DNA of 52,561 bases from Actinomyces succiniciruminis (GCF_900002405.1 NZ_LK995482.1:1-52561); one strand, 5' to 3'. Counted from the first letter of the stretch, positions 25,021 through 33,519 are shown. Numbers and translations: made by a program. Notes: generated by a model not told the origin, from the letters alone.

Positions 25021-26030
25021 TTCTGTGCACCTTCGAAGGCGTCAGCGATCGAGTTGAGGATCTCGGTGTAGGTGATGATCGACTCGTTGGTGTAGGTGTC
25101 ATCCGGGGCGTAGACGATCTGCTCGGAGGTCACCGCCGTGACGTTCTGCAGCGCGGCGTTGCCCGCGATCACATCCGCGGCGGGCGTGTAGTCCGGCTCG
25201 TCCGCGGTGATGGCGGCGTCGCGGTCCATGACGAGGATCCAGTCCGGGTTGGACTCGGCGATCTGCTCCACAGAGACGTCGTCGCCCTGGTGGTCATCGG
25301 TGGATCCCTCTACCTCGAGGGCGGGCTCCAGGCCGAGCAGGTCGAACAGCGGCCCCCAGGTGCGTCCGGTGGTGGGCCCGGAGTAGCCGATCTCTCCGCC
25401 GGAGACGATCACGGCCATGACCGTGGAGGAGCCGTCGTAGGCATTCTTGGCGCGCTCCAGGGCGTCCTCGAAGTCGGCGATGAGCTGATCGGCCTCGGCC
25501 TCCTTGCCGAACACCTGCCCCAGGGCGGTCACCTGGCGCTCGAGTTCGGCGTCGAAGGACTCGCCGTCGCGGGGCTCGAGGTCTAGCAGGGCGGCATCGG
25601 GGGTCAGCTCGGCGATCGAGTCGTACTGGTCGGAGAAGCGCTGGCCGACGATCACCAGGTCGGGTTCGGCCGCCGCCAGGGCCTCCAGGTCGGGCTCACG
25701 GTGGTTGCCGATGTCGGCGACGTCGTCGCCGTCATAGGCGGTGATGGACGACGGGACGAGCTGTTTGGGGGCGGCGACCAGCGGCACGCCCCAGTCGGCC
25801 AGCACCTCGAAGGTGCGGTTGTCGGTGGAGGCCGCCCGCTGGACGGGCAGGGACACCTCGACGCTGCCGTGGTTGTCCTCGATGGTGACCGAGGATGCCT
25901 GGGACACGGAGGCAGAGGCGGTGTCTGAGGCCGCGGAGGTGGACGCGGAATCGGTGCTGCCGGAGCAGCCGGCGAGGGCGAGGCTCACGGTCGCCGACAG
26001 GGCCAGGAGCGCAGGGAGCTTACGAGACAT
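25017..26030 (-). CDS. Iron-siderophore binding lipoprotein
   Basis: This 337-residue protein has a signal peptide (MSRKLPALLALSATVSLALA) ending in the lipobox LAGC, a Ser/Ala/Thr linker, and a two-lobed FecB-type binding domain (RTFEVLADWGVPLVAAPKQL ... EPDLEALAAAEPDLVIVGQR). It resembles FatB/CeuE/YclQ proteins that bind catecholate-type siderophores; the exact ligand cannot be read from the sequence. The ATG at 26030 follows GAAGGA. It is the first gene of the four-gene import operon and lies downstream of two DtxR-type boxes, so it should be induced under iron limitation. Confidence 0.92.
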   Translation of the reverse strand: MSRKLPALLALSATVSLALAGCSGSTDSASTSAASDTASASVSQASSVTIEDNHGSVEVSLPVQRAASTDNRTFEVLADWGVPLVAAPKQLVPSSITAYDGDDVADIGNHREPDLEALAAAEPDLVIVGQRFSDQYDSIAELTPDAALLDLEPRDGESFDAELERQVTALGQVFGKEAEADQLIADFEDALERAKNAYDGSSTVMAVIVSGGEIGYSGPTTGRTWGPLFDLLGLEPALEVEGSTDDHQGDDVSVEQIAESNPDWILVMDRDAAITADEPDYTPAADVIAGNAALQNVTAVTSEQIVYAPDDTYTNESIITYTEILNSIADAFEGAQN

Positions 26031-26104
26031 GTCTTCCTTCGGGATGGTAGGGCTCGCGCGGCACGGTCCACGCGAGAGGCACAGGCTTCCGCCGACCACT
26101 AAAC

Positions 26105-26138
26105 TTAGGTCAGGTTCACCTATGTATGGCTAACCTAT
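26105..26138 (-). promoter_or_regulatory. Two overlapping DtxR/IdeR iron boxes
   Basis: TTAGGTCAGGTTCACCTAT (26105-26123) and, on the minus strand, ATAGGTTAGCCATACATAG (26120-26138) each match the DtxR/IdeR consensus TTAGGTTAGSCTAACCTAA at about 14-15 of 19 positions and overlap by four bases. They end 75 bases upstream of the binding-protein start and would repress the siderophore operon when iron is plentiful. Confidence 0.8.
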
Positions 26139-26195
26139 GTCGCCGTGGAGGCGAACGGCAAGCCCTATCTCGCCCCGAGGCCGCTCGAAGCAACC

Positions 26196-26253
26196 GCCGA
26201 GGTCGGTAGAAGTTACATACCGAAATCGGTAGAAGTTACACGCCGAGGTCGGT
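26196..26253 (+). repeat. 23-bp repeat array (locus 2, three copies)
   Basis: Cores GCCGAGGTCGGT, ACCGAAATCGGT and GCCGAGGTCGGT start at 26196, 26219 and 26242, exactly 23 bp apart, with linkers AGAAGTTACAT and AGAAGTTACAC. The central copy differs from the others in the middle bases but keeps the ACCGA-NN-TCGGT dyad. It lies between the iron boxes and the 3' end of the next gene. Confidence 0.9.
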
Positions 26254-26273
26254 TGATATGGCGGCGCGCCGGT

Positions 26274-27422
26274 TCATGATGCCGTGGCCGAGGCGCCGGC
26301 ACTCGCGGTCGCGTTCGCCGACGCCGTTGCGACGCTCCGGCTCGCCTCGACGGCGGCGACGATGTCGGGCACGTGGTTCTCGCAGCACCACGGCAGTGAC
26401 AGTGGGGAGGCCGCCGCCAGGCTCATGGCGGCGACCTCATCGCTGACGAACAGGGCGGTGCCGTTGGCGACGGCCGGAATTTCGGCCAACTGGGGGTCCG
26501 CCTTGACGGCGTCCACGGCGTCGTCGCCATCCACCTGAGCCCACAACAGATCGGCTTCCAACTCCCCGGCCTCGCTAAGCGGGTAGTTCGCGGCGACCGC
26601 TCCCGCGGCTCCCTCCGCCGCCTGGGCTGCGGGGGCGAGGGTCAATCCCAGTTGCCGCAGCACCTGGGACCGCGTATCGACCTCGGTGTACACGGTGATG
26701 GAGGGACCGCTCGCATCTAGCGCGACCGCCGCGTAGGTGGCGCCGGACAGGGCCGGATTCAGGGTACGGGCGGTGGTCAGCACATCGGTGGTGGTGTTGA
26801 CCAGGGCCTCGGCCGCGGCGGAACGCCCCAGCGCCCTGCCGACGGCGACGGTCACCGCCTCCCAGGAGGCCTCGTAGGCGGAGGCGTCGGCCGGGTAGGC
26901 CAGGGTCGGGGCGACGGCGGACAGGCGCGCGTATTCGTCCTCACTCATGCCCGAGTGCACGCCGAGGATCAGGTCGGGCTCAAGCGCGCCGACCGCGTCG
27001 ACGTCGACGTCGTGCGCCGCGGCGTACAGGGTGGGCGCGGCGGCGGTGTCCCAGCCGGCCCCCAGCGCTTCGAGACCTGCGGTGGTCCAGGGGTAGGCCT
27101 CCTCGCCGTCGGCACCCGCAGTGACGGCGGGCATACCCAGGGGGACCACGCCGAGGGAGATGACCACATCGGCGTCGACGGTGGAGATGGCCACGATGCG
27201 AGTCGGCTCGGCCGCGATCGTGGTGGAGCCGTAGGTGTGGGCGATGGTTATGGGGAAGGATTCGGTGGCGCCCTGTGAGGCGTTGCCCGCGGCGGCAGAA
27301 GGGCCCGCCGTGCTGCTGCCGTCGGACGCACAGGCCGCCAGCAGTACGGCGGCGCCCGTGGCGGCGGCCCCGGCCAGGAGGGTGCGACGGCTCAGTCGGC
27401 GGGCGTGGGTGGAGTCGGCCAA
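26274..27422 (-). CDS. Second FecB-type siderophore-binding lipoprotein (Tat signal)
   Basis: This 382-residue protein has a twin-arginine signal (RRLSRRTLLAGAAATGAAVL) followed by a lipobox LAAC, then a FecB/FhuD-like binding domain (EPTRIVAISTVDADVVISLG, ALEPDLILGVHSGMSEDEYA). The C-terminus is a low-complexity Ala/Ser/Thr tail (about 20 residues). The start is a TTG at 27422. The upstream ATG at 27432 is in another frame. It lies upstream of the siderophore operon on the same strand but is separated from it by 243 bases with its own promoter region, so it is an orphan binding protein that may share the permeases. Confidence 0.85.
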   Translation of the reverse strand: MADSTHARRLSRRTLLAGAAATGAAVLLAACASDGSSTAGPSAAAGNASQGATESFPITIAHTYGSTTIAAEPTRIVAISTVDADVVISLGVVPLGMPAVTAGADGEEAYPWTTAGLEALGAGWDTAAAPTLYAAAHDVDVDAVGALEPDLILGVHSGMSEDEYARLSAVAPTLAYPADASAYEASWEAVTVAVGRALGRSAAAEALVNTTTDVLTTARTLNPALSGATYAAVALDASGPSITVYTEVDTRSQVLRQLGLTLAPAAQAAEGAAGAVAANYPLSEAGELEADLLWAQVDGDDAVDAVKADPQLAEIPAVANGTALFVSDEVAAMSLAAASPLSLPWCCENHVPDIVAAVEASRSVATASANATASAGASATAS

Positions 27423-27544
27423 AGACGGTCATCCCTTCGGTCGCGGCCCCGGCGCCGGGCGTCCGGGGCTCGGTCTAGGGCATTTTCCTATGCCGCCCAC
27501 CTACCCGGCAAGGCACCGAGGCGACCGCCATTGCCCTCGGCGCG

Positions 27545-27811
27545 CCGAGATCGGGGACTACTCCGCGCAAGTGGGCCCGCGCGCACCGCAGCGGGCCGAC
27601 CTCGGGTTACGGGCAGGTCCCGGGGCACGGGGCCGTGCCGACCTACGGCCAGGTCCCGAGCTACAACCAGGTGCTGGCAGCCGGCCCGCCCATGCCGCCC
27701 GCCCAACCCACGGCGTCCGCGCAGGCGCAGCCCTCCGCGCACGGATACGGCGTCGGCGGGTACGACCGACGGCGTCCTGAAGCGGCCCGAATTCATGTCG
27801 GGGGCTCCCGG
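27545..27811 (+). pseudogene. Fragment encoding a Gly/Tyr/Pro/Gln-rich low-complexity segment
   Basis: One frame of the 400-base gap upstream of radA reads SGYGQVPGHGAVPTYGQVPS followed by YNQVLAAGPPMPPAQPTASA, and it stops near 27811. Such G-Y-G-Q-V-P repeats are found in the cytoplasmic tails of actinobacterial membrane proteins. No start codon fits this frame, and a better start (ATG at 27490) lies one frame off, so this looks like a decayed gene fragment. It could also be chance in GC-rich DNA. Confidence 0.35.
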
Positions 27812-27823
27812 TAGCCTGCCGCC

Positions 27824-29245
27824 ATGGCCACCATGAAGACAGCGAAGGCACACACCGCCTACGTGTGCACCGAGTGCGGCTGGTCCAGCCCCAAGTGGCT
27901 CGGTCAGTGTCGCGAGTGCCGCGCCTGGGGCACGTTGGAGGAGTTCGTAGAGTCGGCCGCGGGCGGAATCGGCTCCCCCGGGCGCGTCCCCATGGCGGCC
28001 GCGCCGATTCGCCCCGCCGTCGCCGCGCGCCCCATCGCGGAAGTCAGCGCGGAGGAGGCCCGCGCCCGCCCCACCGGGGTGGGCGAGCTGGACCGGGTTC
28101 TGGGCGGCGGCGTCGTGCCAGGGGCCGTGGTGCTGCTGGCAGGAGAGCCCGGCGTCGGCAAGTCCACGCTGCTGCTGGATGTCGCCGCGAAGGCGGCCGC
28201 GGCCTCCCGTGAGCGCGGGCAGGGGCCGGTGCTGTATGTGACCGGGGAGGAGTCGGCCAGCCAGGTGCGGCTGCGCGCAGAGCGCATCGACGCCATCGAC
28301 CCGGCGCTGCTGCTCGCCGCCGAGACCGAGCTGGGCGCGCTCCTCGGGCACGTGCAGGCCACCGCGCCGTCGCTGCTGATTGTGGACTCGATCCAGACCA
28401 TCGCCTCCGCTCAGGTCGAGGGCGGCGCGGGCGGCATCACCCAGGTGCGGGCGGTGACGAGTGCCCTCATCCAGGTGGCCAAGGAGCGGGCCATCCCGGT
28501 GCTGCTGGTGGGGCACGTGACCAAGGACGGCGGTATTGCGGGGCCGCGTGTGCTGGAGCACCTGGTGGACGTCGTCTGCCAGTTCGAGGGAGACCGGCAT
28601 GCGCGGCTGCGGCTGCTGCGGGCGGTGAAGAACCGCTATGGCCCCACCGATGAGGTCGGCTGTTTCGACCTGGGCGAGCGCGGCATTGTCGGCCTGGCCG
28701 ACCCCTCGGGTCTGTTCCTGTCGGCGGCGCGCAGCGAGGTGCCCGGCACCTGCGCCACGGTGACGCTGGAGGGGCGCCGCCCCATGCCGGTGGAGATTCA
28801 GGCGCTGGTGGCCGGGACCGCCGCCGGCTCACCGCGGCGCACCACCTCCGGGGTGGACCACTCCCGGGTGGCGATGGCACTGGCGGTGCTGGCTGCCCGG
28901 CTGCGAGTGGACACCTCCACCACCGACGTGTATGTATCCACGGTGGGCGGGGCGCGGGCGGTGGAGCCGGCCACGGACCTGGCGGTGGCGATCGCCGTCG
29001 TCTCCGCCGCACAGAACCTGCCCACTCCCCCCGGCCTGGTGGCCTTCGGGGAGGTCGGCCTGACCGGGGAGGTGCGGGCGACGGTGGGTGTGCAGCGACG
29101 CCTGGCGGAGGCTGCGCGCCTCGGCTTCGACCGGGCCATCGTGCCGTTGGCCGGCTCTAAGGAGCTGCGCGGCGTCGACGGCATGCGCGTGCTGCCGGTT
29201 ACGCACCTGAGCGAAGCCATCGGCGCCGCCCTGCCCCGCGGCTGA
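27824..29245 (+). CDS. radA: DNA repair protein RadA
   Basis: This 473-residue RecA-related protein helps process recombination intermediates. It has an N-terminal C4 zinc finger (CTECG at about 15-19 and CRECRAWG about 29-36), a RecA-like ATPase with Walker A GEPGVGKST (107-115), the RadA-specific KNRYG motif near residue 270, and a C-terminal Lon-protease-like domain (VEIQALVAG ... AFGEVGLTGEVR). All expected parts and the usual length are present. ATG codons at 27824 and 27833 are both possible starts. It precedes disA on the same strand by 164 bases, an arrangement conserved in Firmicutes and Actinobacteria. Confidence 0.95.
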   Translation: MATMKTAKAHTAYVCTECGWSSPKWLGQCRECRAWGTLEEFVESAAGGIGSPGRVPMAAAPIRPAVAARPIAEVSAEEARARPTGVGELDRVLGGGVVPGAVVLLAGEPGVGKSTLLLDVAAKAAAASRERGQGPVLYVTGEESASQVRLRAERIDAIDPALLLAAETELGALLGHVQATAPSLLIVDSIQTIASAQVEGGAGGITQVRAVTSALIQVAKERAIPVLLVGHVTKDGGIAGPRVLEHLVDVVCQFEGDRHARLRLLRAVKNRYGPTDEVGCFDLGERGIVGLADPSGLFLSAARSEVPGTCATVTLEGRRPMPVEIQALVAGTAAGSPRRTTSGVDHSRVAMALAVLAARLRVDTSTTDVYVSTVGGARAVEPATDLAVAIAVVSAAQNLPTPPGLVAFGEVGLTGEVRATVGVQRRLAEAARLGFDRAIVPLAGSKELRGVDGMRVLPVTHLSEAIGAALPRG

Positions 29246-29409
29246 GCCCCGGCAACTCCGGCACGTACAGACCACCCGCCAAACGCGGGCGGGCGAGTAA
29301 GGCGCGACCTGTTTCACGGCGGCCGGCCGCCCCGGGCGGTTAGCATGATGCGGCATCGGTCCGAGGCCCACGCCAGTCGGCGCGCTCGGACCACCCCCAG
29401 GAGAGACCC

Positions 29410-30480
29410 ATGACCGAAACCCCCGTCAACCTGCTGCGCGAGACCCTCGCACTCGTCGCCCCCGGCACCGTTCTGCGCGACGGTCTGGAGCGCATTCTGC
29501 GCGGGCGCACCGGGGCGATCATCGTGCTCGGCTTCGACGAGACGGTGGAGGCGATCTCCTCGGGCGGCTTTCGGCTCGACGTCGAGTTGACCGCGGCGCG
29601 ACTGCGGGAGCTGGCCAAAATGGACGGGGCCGTGATCGTGGATCGGGCCAACAACCGCATCCGGCGCGCCAACGTGCAGCTGTTGCCCAACGCCTCCATC
29701 GAAACCGCCGAGGCCGGCATGCGTCACCGCACCGCCGAGCGCGTGGCGCGGCAGACCGGGCACCCGGTGATCTCGGTGAGCCAGTCCATGCGGATCATCT
29801 CCCTGTACGTGGACGGGCGCCGACACGTGATCGAGCCGAGCGAGGCGATTCTGGCGCGCGCCAACCAGGCGCTGGCCACGCTGGAGCGCTACAAGGCGCG
29901 CCTGGACAAGATCTCCGGTGGCCTGGACGCCCTGGAGATCGAGGACCTGGTGACGGTACGCGACGTCACCGCCGTGCTGCAGCTGTTGGAGATGGTCAGT
30001 CGCATCGCCTCCGACATCGACGGCTACGTGGTCGAGCTGGGCACCGATGGGCGGCTGCTCGCCCTGCAGGTGGAGGAGCTGACCCGCGGGCTCATGGCCG
30101 AGCGCGACTTCCTGCTGACCGACTACCTGCCGCAGGGACTGGACACGGCCACGGTGGACGCGCGCCTGAAGTGGGTGGGCTCCCCCGCCCTGCTGGACCT
30201 GGCCATGGTGGCCCGCGCAATGGGCCTCGGCGGCGCAGACGGCCAAGACCTGGACGCGTCGGTCTCACCGCGTGGGTTGCGGATCCTGTCGAAGATCCCG
30301 CGGCTGCCGCTGGTGACGGCGCGCGCGGTGGTGGACAACTGGGGCTCCTTGCAGGCGGTGCTCGCGGCAACGGTGGAGGAGCTGGAGGCCGTCGACGGCG
30401 TCGGCGCGCGCCAGGCCCGTACCCTGCGCGACGGTCTGTCGCGCCTGGCGGAGGTGTCCATCGCCGACCGCTACGCGTGA
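29410..30480 (+). CDS. disA: Diadenylate cyclase DisA (DNA integrity scanning)
   Basis: This 356-residue octameric enzyme makes c-di-AMP from two ATP and senses branched DNA. The N-terminal DAC domain carries DGA (72-74) and RHR (105-107), the catalytic motifs. A helical linker follows, and the C-terminal helix-hairpin-helix domain reads LPLVTARAVVDNW and AVDGVGARQARTLRDGL (about 300-345). The start follows GGAGAGACC. The neighbouring radA fits reports that RadA modulates DisA activity. The length is normal. Confidence 0.95.
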   Translation: MTETPVNLLRETLALVAPGTVLRDGLERILRGRTGAIIVLGFDETVEAISSGGFRLDVELTAARLRELAKMDGAVIVDRANNRIRRANVQLLPNASIETAEAGMRHRTAERVARQTGHPVISVSQSMRIISLYVDGRRHVIEPSEAILARANQALATLERYKARLDKISGGLDALEIEDLVTVRDVTAVLQLLEMVSRIASDIDGYVVELGTDGRLLALQVEELTRGLMAERDFLLTDYLPQGLDTATVDARLKWVGSPALLDLAMVARAMGLGGADGQDLDASVSPRGLRILSKIPRLPLVTARAVVDNWGSLQAVLAATVEELEAVDGVGARQARTLRDGLSRLAEVSIADRYA

Positions 30481-30552
30481 GGGCGCCGGAGTATTGTCAC
30501 CGGCCCGCGCCCGGCGGCATGGCTGGTGCCCGGTGGCCGATCTGACGGCCTG

Positions 30553-30586
30553 TGCCGGAGGCCGGCTTGACGCCGGCTGTCCGGCA
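30553..30586. terminator. Bidirectional hairpin between disA and the convergent gene
   Basis: TGCCGGA (30553-30559) pairs with TCCGGCA (30580-30586), and inside it GCCGGC (30561-30566) pairs with GCCGGC (30572-30577) around the loop TTGAC. The stem totals 13 bp with a small bulge. It lies between the 3' ends of two convergent genes, as expected for a terminator serving both. Confidence 0.65.
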
Positions 30587-30594
30587 AGGCGAAG

Positions 30595-31641
30595 TCATTC
30601 GACCACGAAGACGCGGTCCTCGGTCAGGTCGGTGCCATTCAACTGAACGCGAACCCGATAGGTGCCAGCGGTGGCCACGTCCCCCGCGTTGGCGCTCTGT
30701 GCGGATGCGCTGGGCTCCGGGGAGGCGCTCTCCTCCACCTCACCGGTCTCGGGGCCATCTGCCGTTGCAGACGCCGAGGCGGCTCCGGCCGCGCACGCCG
30801 ACGAGGCCACGTTGCCGTCCCAGGTGATGGTGGCGGACGCCGCGGTGCCGGCGGCGACCAGCAGGCGCCGGCTGGTCGGGTTGGCCGGGCAGGCGGTGGA
30901 GGTCCAGATCGTCTGCTCGCCGGAGGTGATGACGGCGCCGAGCGACTGCGCGCCAACGTCGATCAGGCAGGCCTCGGTGCCGATGTTGTTCACGGTCACG
31001 TTCAGCCTCAAGCCGGCGCCTGCGGCGACCGTGTCGGGTGAGGTGAAGGTGACGTCCAGGTCCGCGGCGGTGCAGTCCACCGGGTTGGCGTAGGTGGTGG
31101 CGGTGTGCGCGGCGGCCTGGTCGTCTTGCGCGCGGACGGTGTTGCGCGCCCAGACGGCTGCCGACAAGACACCGCCAGAAATCCCCGCCAGCAGAGCCAC
31201 GGCGAGCAGCAGCACCACGAGTCGACGCAGCCAGTAACGCGGCCGCTGGGGCCGCACCGGATGACGTTGGGGGGCCGGCCGCCGGTTCTGCGGACGCCGA
31301 TCTTGCGTACGCCGGTTGCCGGCGGTCGACCGTGCCGCCGAGCGAGCGGTCTGGCCGCGGCCGGTACGCGCGGTGCGGGCCGGCCGCCGTCCCGGGCGGC
31401 CATCCTGAGTGGTGACGGTGCGCTGCGCACGCGCCTGGCCGCGAGGGGCCTGCCGAGCTCTGGAGTGCGCCGACGACGTCGAGCGGGATGCGCCGCCGTC
31501 TGAAGCGCCGGAGCGAGAGGCACCGCCACGCGCGGAGGCGGAACGGGGGCCACCGGAGCGCGCCGACGACGCCCGGCCTCCCACGTTGCGACCACGCCCG
31601 CCGCCGCGGGAGCCGTCCCCCGAGTTCCGTCTCTGCGCCAT
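30595..31641 (-). CDS. Arg/Ser-rich single-pass membrane protein
   Basis: This 348-residue protein begins with about 130 residues dominated by Arg, Gly, Ser, Ala and Gln, with a very high positive charge. One membrane helix follows (VVLLLAVALLAGISGGVLSA, about 148-167). The remainder is an exported domain with Cys pairs and an Ig-like look (VDCTAADLDVTFTSPDTVAA, then LRLNVTVNNIG). That part resembles DUF4232-type or CARDB-like domains but I cannot name the family. The polybasic cytoplasmic tail could contact DNA, RNA or membrane phospholipids. It is convergent with disA and stands upstream of the acetyltransferase gene. Function is unknown. Confidence 0.7.
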   Translation of the reverse strand: MAQRRNSGDGSRGGGRGRNVGGRASSARSGGPRSASARGGASRSGASDGGASRSTSSAHSRARQAPRGQARAQRTVTTQDGRPGRRPARTARTGRGQTARSAARSTAGNRRTQDRRPQNRRPAPQRHPVRPQRPRYWLRRLVVLLLAVALLAGISGGVLSAAVWARNTVRAQDDQAAAHTATTYANPVDCTAADLDVTFTSPDTVAAGAGLRLNVTVNNIGTEACLIDVGAQSLGAVITSGEQTIWTSTACPANPTSRRLLVAAGTAASATITWDGNVASSACAAGAASASATADGPETGEVEESASPEPSASAQSANAGDVATAGTYRVRVQLNGTDLTEDRVFVVE

Positions 31642-31711
31642 GGGGCCGACTGTACCGGCGCCGCGGCCCCGCCCCGGTCAGCGCCCCGCCCGGCAGACTG
31701 CACCAGGCGGT

Positions 31712-32440
31712 TCAGTCGTCCAGCTCCAGGAGCATGCGGGTGTTGCCCAGGGTGTTGGGCTTGGCGCGGGCCAGGTCGAGGAACTCGGCGACGCCGTCGT
31801 CGTGGCTGCGCAGCATCTCCACGAAGATGTCGGTGCCCACGGGGGTGCCCTGAATCTCCTTGAACCCGTGGGCGGCGAAGAAGTCGACCTCGAAGGTCAG
31901 GCAGAACACTCGCCGCAGCCCCAGGGTGCGGGCGCGGTCCAGCAGGTTATTCAAGATGGCGTGGCCGACGCCGTGGTGCAGGTGGTCGCGGCGTACCGCC
32001 AGCGTGCGCACCTCCGCGATGTCATCCCACATGACATGAAGGGCACCGCAGCCGATCAGCCCCGACTCGGTAGCGCCGTCGAGTCGGCCGGTGCCCTCCG
32101 CGACGGTGAACTCCTGGATGTCCTCGAAGTAGTTGATCAGGTCCTTGCCGATCAGGATGCGCCGCTCCGCATAGGGGCGCACCAGCTCGGCGATGGCGCG
32201 CGCGTCGGCGGGGCGGGCGGGGCGCAGCACAGTGCGCCAGGCCGCGTCCCGGAAGCGGTCGGGCAGCCGGGCGGCAGCGTCGGACGCGGCCACGGGTACC
32301 GCCGACGATGCCGTCGGGGCGGCAGAGGCCGCCGCATCCGCCGCGGTGGGTGCACTCGTTTCGGCTCCCGCGCTGGTTGCGGGCGCCACGGCGCCCGAAT
32401 CAGCGCTGTCGGTGCTGGGCGTATTGCGCATGCGGCCCAT
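31712..32440 (-). CDS. Amino-acid N-acetyltransferase, ArgA-like (GNAT)
   Basis: This 242-residue protein has a low-complexity N-terminal tail of about 70 residues, then a GNAT fold with TLRP-type start (VLRPARPADARAIAELVRPY), the acetyl-CoA loop HHGVGHA, and EVDFFAAHGFKEI, the layout of single-domain N-acetylglutamate synthases of actinobacteria. It would make N-acetylglutamate for arginine synthesis. The ATG at 32440 follows AAGGAG. It overlaps the stop of the SorC regulator gene by 41 bases. The long variable tail is unusual for the family. Confidence 0.8.
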   Translation of the reverse strand: MGRMRNTPSTDSADSGAVAPATSAGAETSAPTAADAAASAAPTASSAVPVAASDAAARLPDRFRDAAWRTVLRPARPADARAIAELVRPYAERRILIGKDLINYFEDIQEFTVAEGTGRLDGATESGLIGCGALHVMWDDIAEVRTLAVRRDHLHHGVGHAILNNLLDRARTLGLRRVFCLTFEVDFFAAHGFKEIQGTPVGTDIFVEMLRSHDDGVAEFLDLARAKPNTLGNTRMLLELDD

Positions 32441-33428
32441 GTTCGCGCTTCTCCTTCCGTGCGGCCAGTGCCAGCACCGCGCGGGCGGTCGCGTCGTCGA
32501 CCACCAGGTCGGTGGCCACGCGGGCCCGCAGCGCCGCCAGCAGGGCGCGCGTCTTGCCGACCCCCGCCACCACACACAGTCTGCGAGGAATCCGCGACAG
32601 CTGCGCGGGCGTAGGACCGGTGGCGCGCACATTGAGGGCGACGTCACGCCAGGTGCCGTCCTGACGCAGCATGACGGTACACACGTCACCGACGACGCCG
32701 TCGCGCAGCAGCAGGGCGCGGTCCTGCTCGCTCAGGTGCCCGCCGCTGTAGACCTGGCTGGGCAGCGCCGCACTCGGATCCAGTGAGCCGACGCCGAAAA
32801 CCGCCAGGCTCGCCCGGTCCGCGAGCGCCAGCACGCGCCGCACGGAGCGCTCCGACCACATGGCCTCCCGGGTGGCGGCGTGGTCGAAGAACGCGGGAAC
32901 CGGGAAGGCGACGGTGCGCGCGCCGAGTCGCTCGGCGAAGTCGGCCAGTACCTCCCCCACATTCGGGCCGTCGCCCTCGGGTGCGGTGGCCCCGTTGAGC
33001 TGAACCACGGTCAGTCCCGGCACGCGGCGTCGCGGCAGGGCGGCGGAGACCTCCGACATGGTGGTGCCCCAGGCCGCACCCATCACCCCGTTCTCGGGGG
33101 CGAGGGCCGCCAGCTCCTCGGCGGCCACGGCGGCGACCTGCTCCAGCCGGTGAATCTCGGTGGTGCCCTCGCGCACGGGCACGATCCGGGCGGAGACGTT
33201 GAAGGTGTCCCGCAGTGCCGCCTCCAGGGTGCCGGCACCGCCGGGCGCGGTCAGGGTGATGCGGACAATGCCGTCGGCGCGTGCCCGCGTCAGCAGGCGG
33301 GACACGGTGGAGCGTGACACGCCCAGGTGGCGGGCGATCACGTCCATGGTCTCCCCTTGGACGTAGTACATCGAGGCGGCCTCATAGCAGCGCTCGAGTG
33401 AGACCGTGCTGCCGGCCCCCTCCGTCAT
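32400..33428 (-). CDS. SorC-family sugar-binding transcriptional regulator
   Basis: This 342-residue regulator has a complete N-terminal winged helix (CYEAASMYYVQGETMDVIAR, then HLGVSRSTVSRLLTRARADG) and the SorC effector domain (ENGVMGAAWGTTMSEVSAAL, FGVGSLDPSAALPSQVYSGG, RLCVVAGVGKTRALLAALRA). The ATG at 33428 follows AGGGGG by five bases; an upstream in-frame ATG lacks this. Its position next to glpCBA suggests control of glycerol genes, but its effector is unknown. A dyad GCACG-TT-CGTGC lies about 26 bases upstream and could be an autoregulatory site. Confidence 0.85.
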   Translation of the reverse strand: MTEGAGSTVSLERCYEAASMYYVQGETMDVIARHLGVSRSTVSRLLTRARADGIVRITLTAPGGAGTLEAALRDTFNVSARIVPVREGTTEIHRLEQVAAVAAEELAALAPENGVMGAAWGTTMSEVSAALPRRRVPGLTVVQLNGATAPEGDGPNVGEVLADFAERLGARTVAFPVPAFFDHAATREAMWSERSVRRVLALADRASLAVFGVGSLDPSAALPSQVYSGGHLSEQDRALLLRDGVVGDVCTVMLRQDGTWRDVALNVRATGPTPAQLSRIPRRLCVVAGVGKTRALLAALRARVATDLVVDDATARAVLALAARKEKREHGPHAQYAQHRQR

Positions 33429-33453
33429 GCATCCCCCTGTCACCCACTGGCCT

Positions 33454-33465
33454 GCACGTTCGTGC
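33454..33465. promoter_or_regulatory. Dyad upstream of SorC gene
   Basis: GCACG-TT-CGTGC is a perfect 12-bp dyad about 26 bases upstream of the regulator start. It could be an operator bound by the regulator itself. No other copy was noticed near glpA, glpF or argA-like genes. Confidence 0.3.
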
Positions 33466-33519
33466 GCCATGAGCGACCATTATCGCATGCACCGGCGGCT
33501 GCCCTTGGCACCTGGCACC

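Noticed and set aside
27474-27493. TAGGG-N-TTTTCCTATG as an iron box for the Tat-signal binding protein
   Set aside because: Only about half of the DtxR consensus positions match; it is far weaker than the boxes at 26105-26138.
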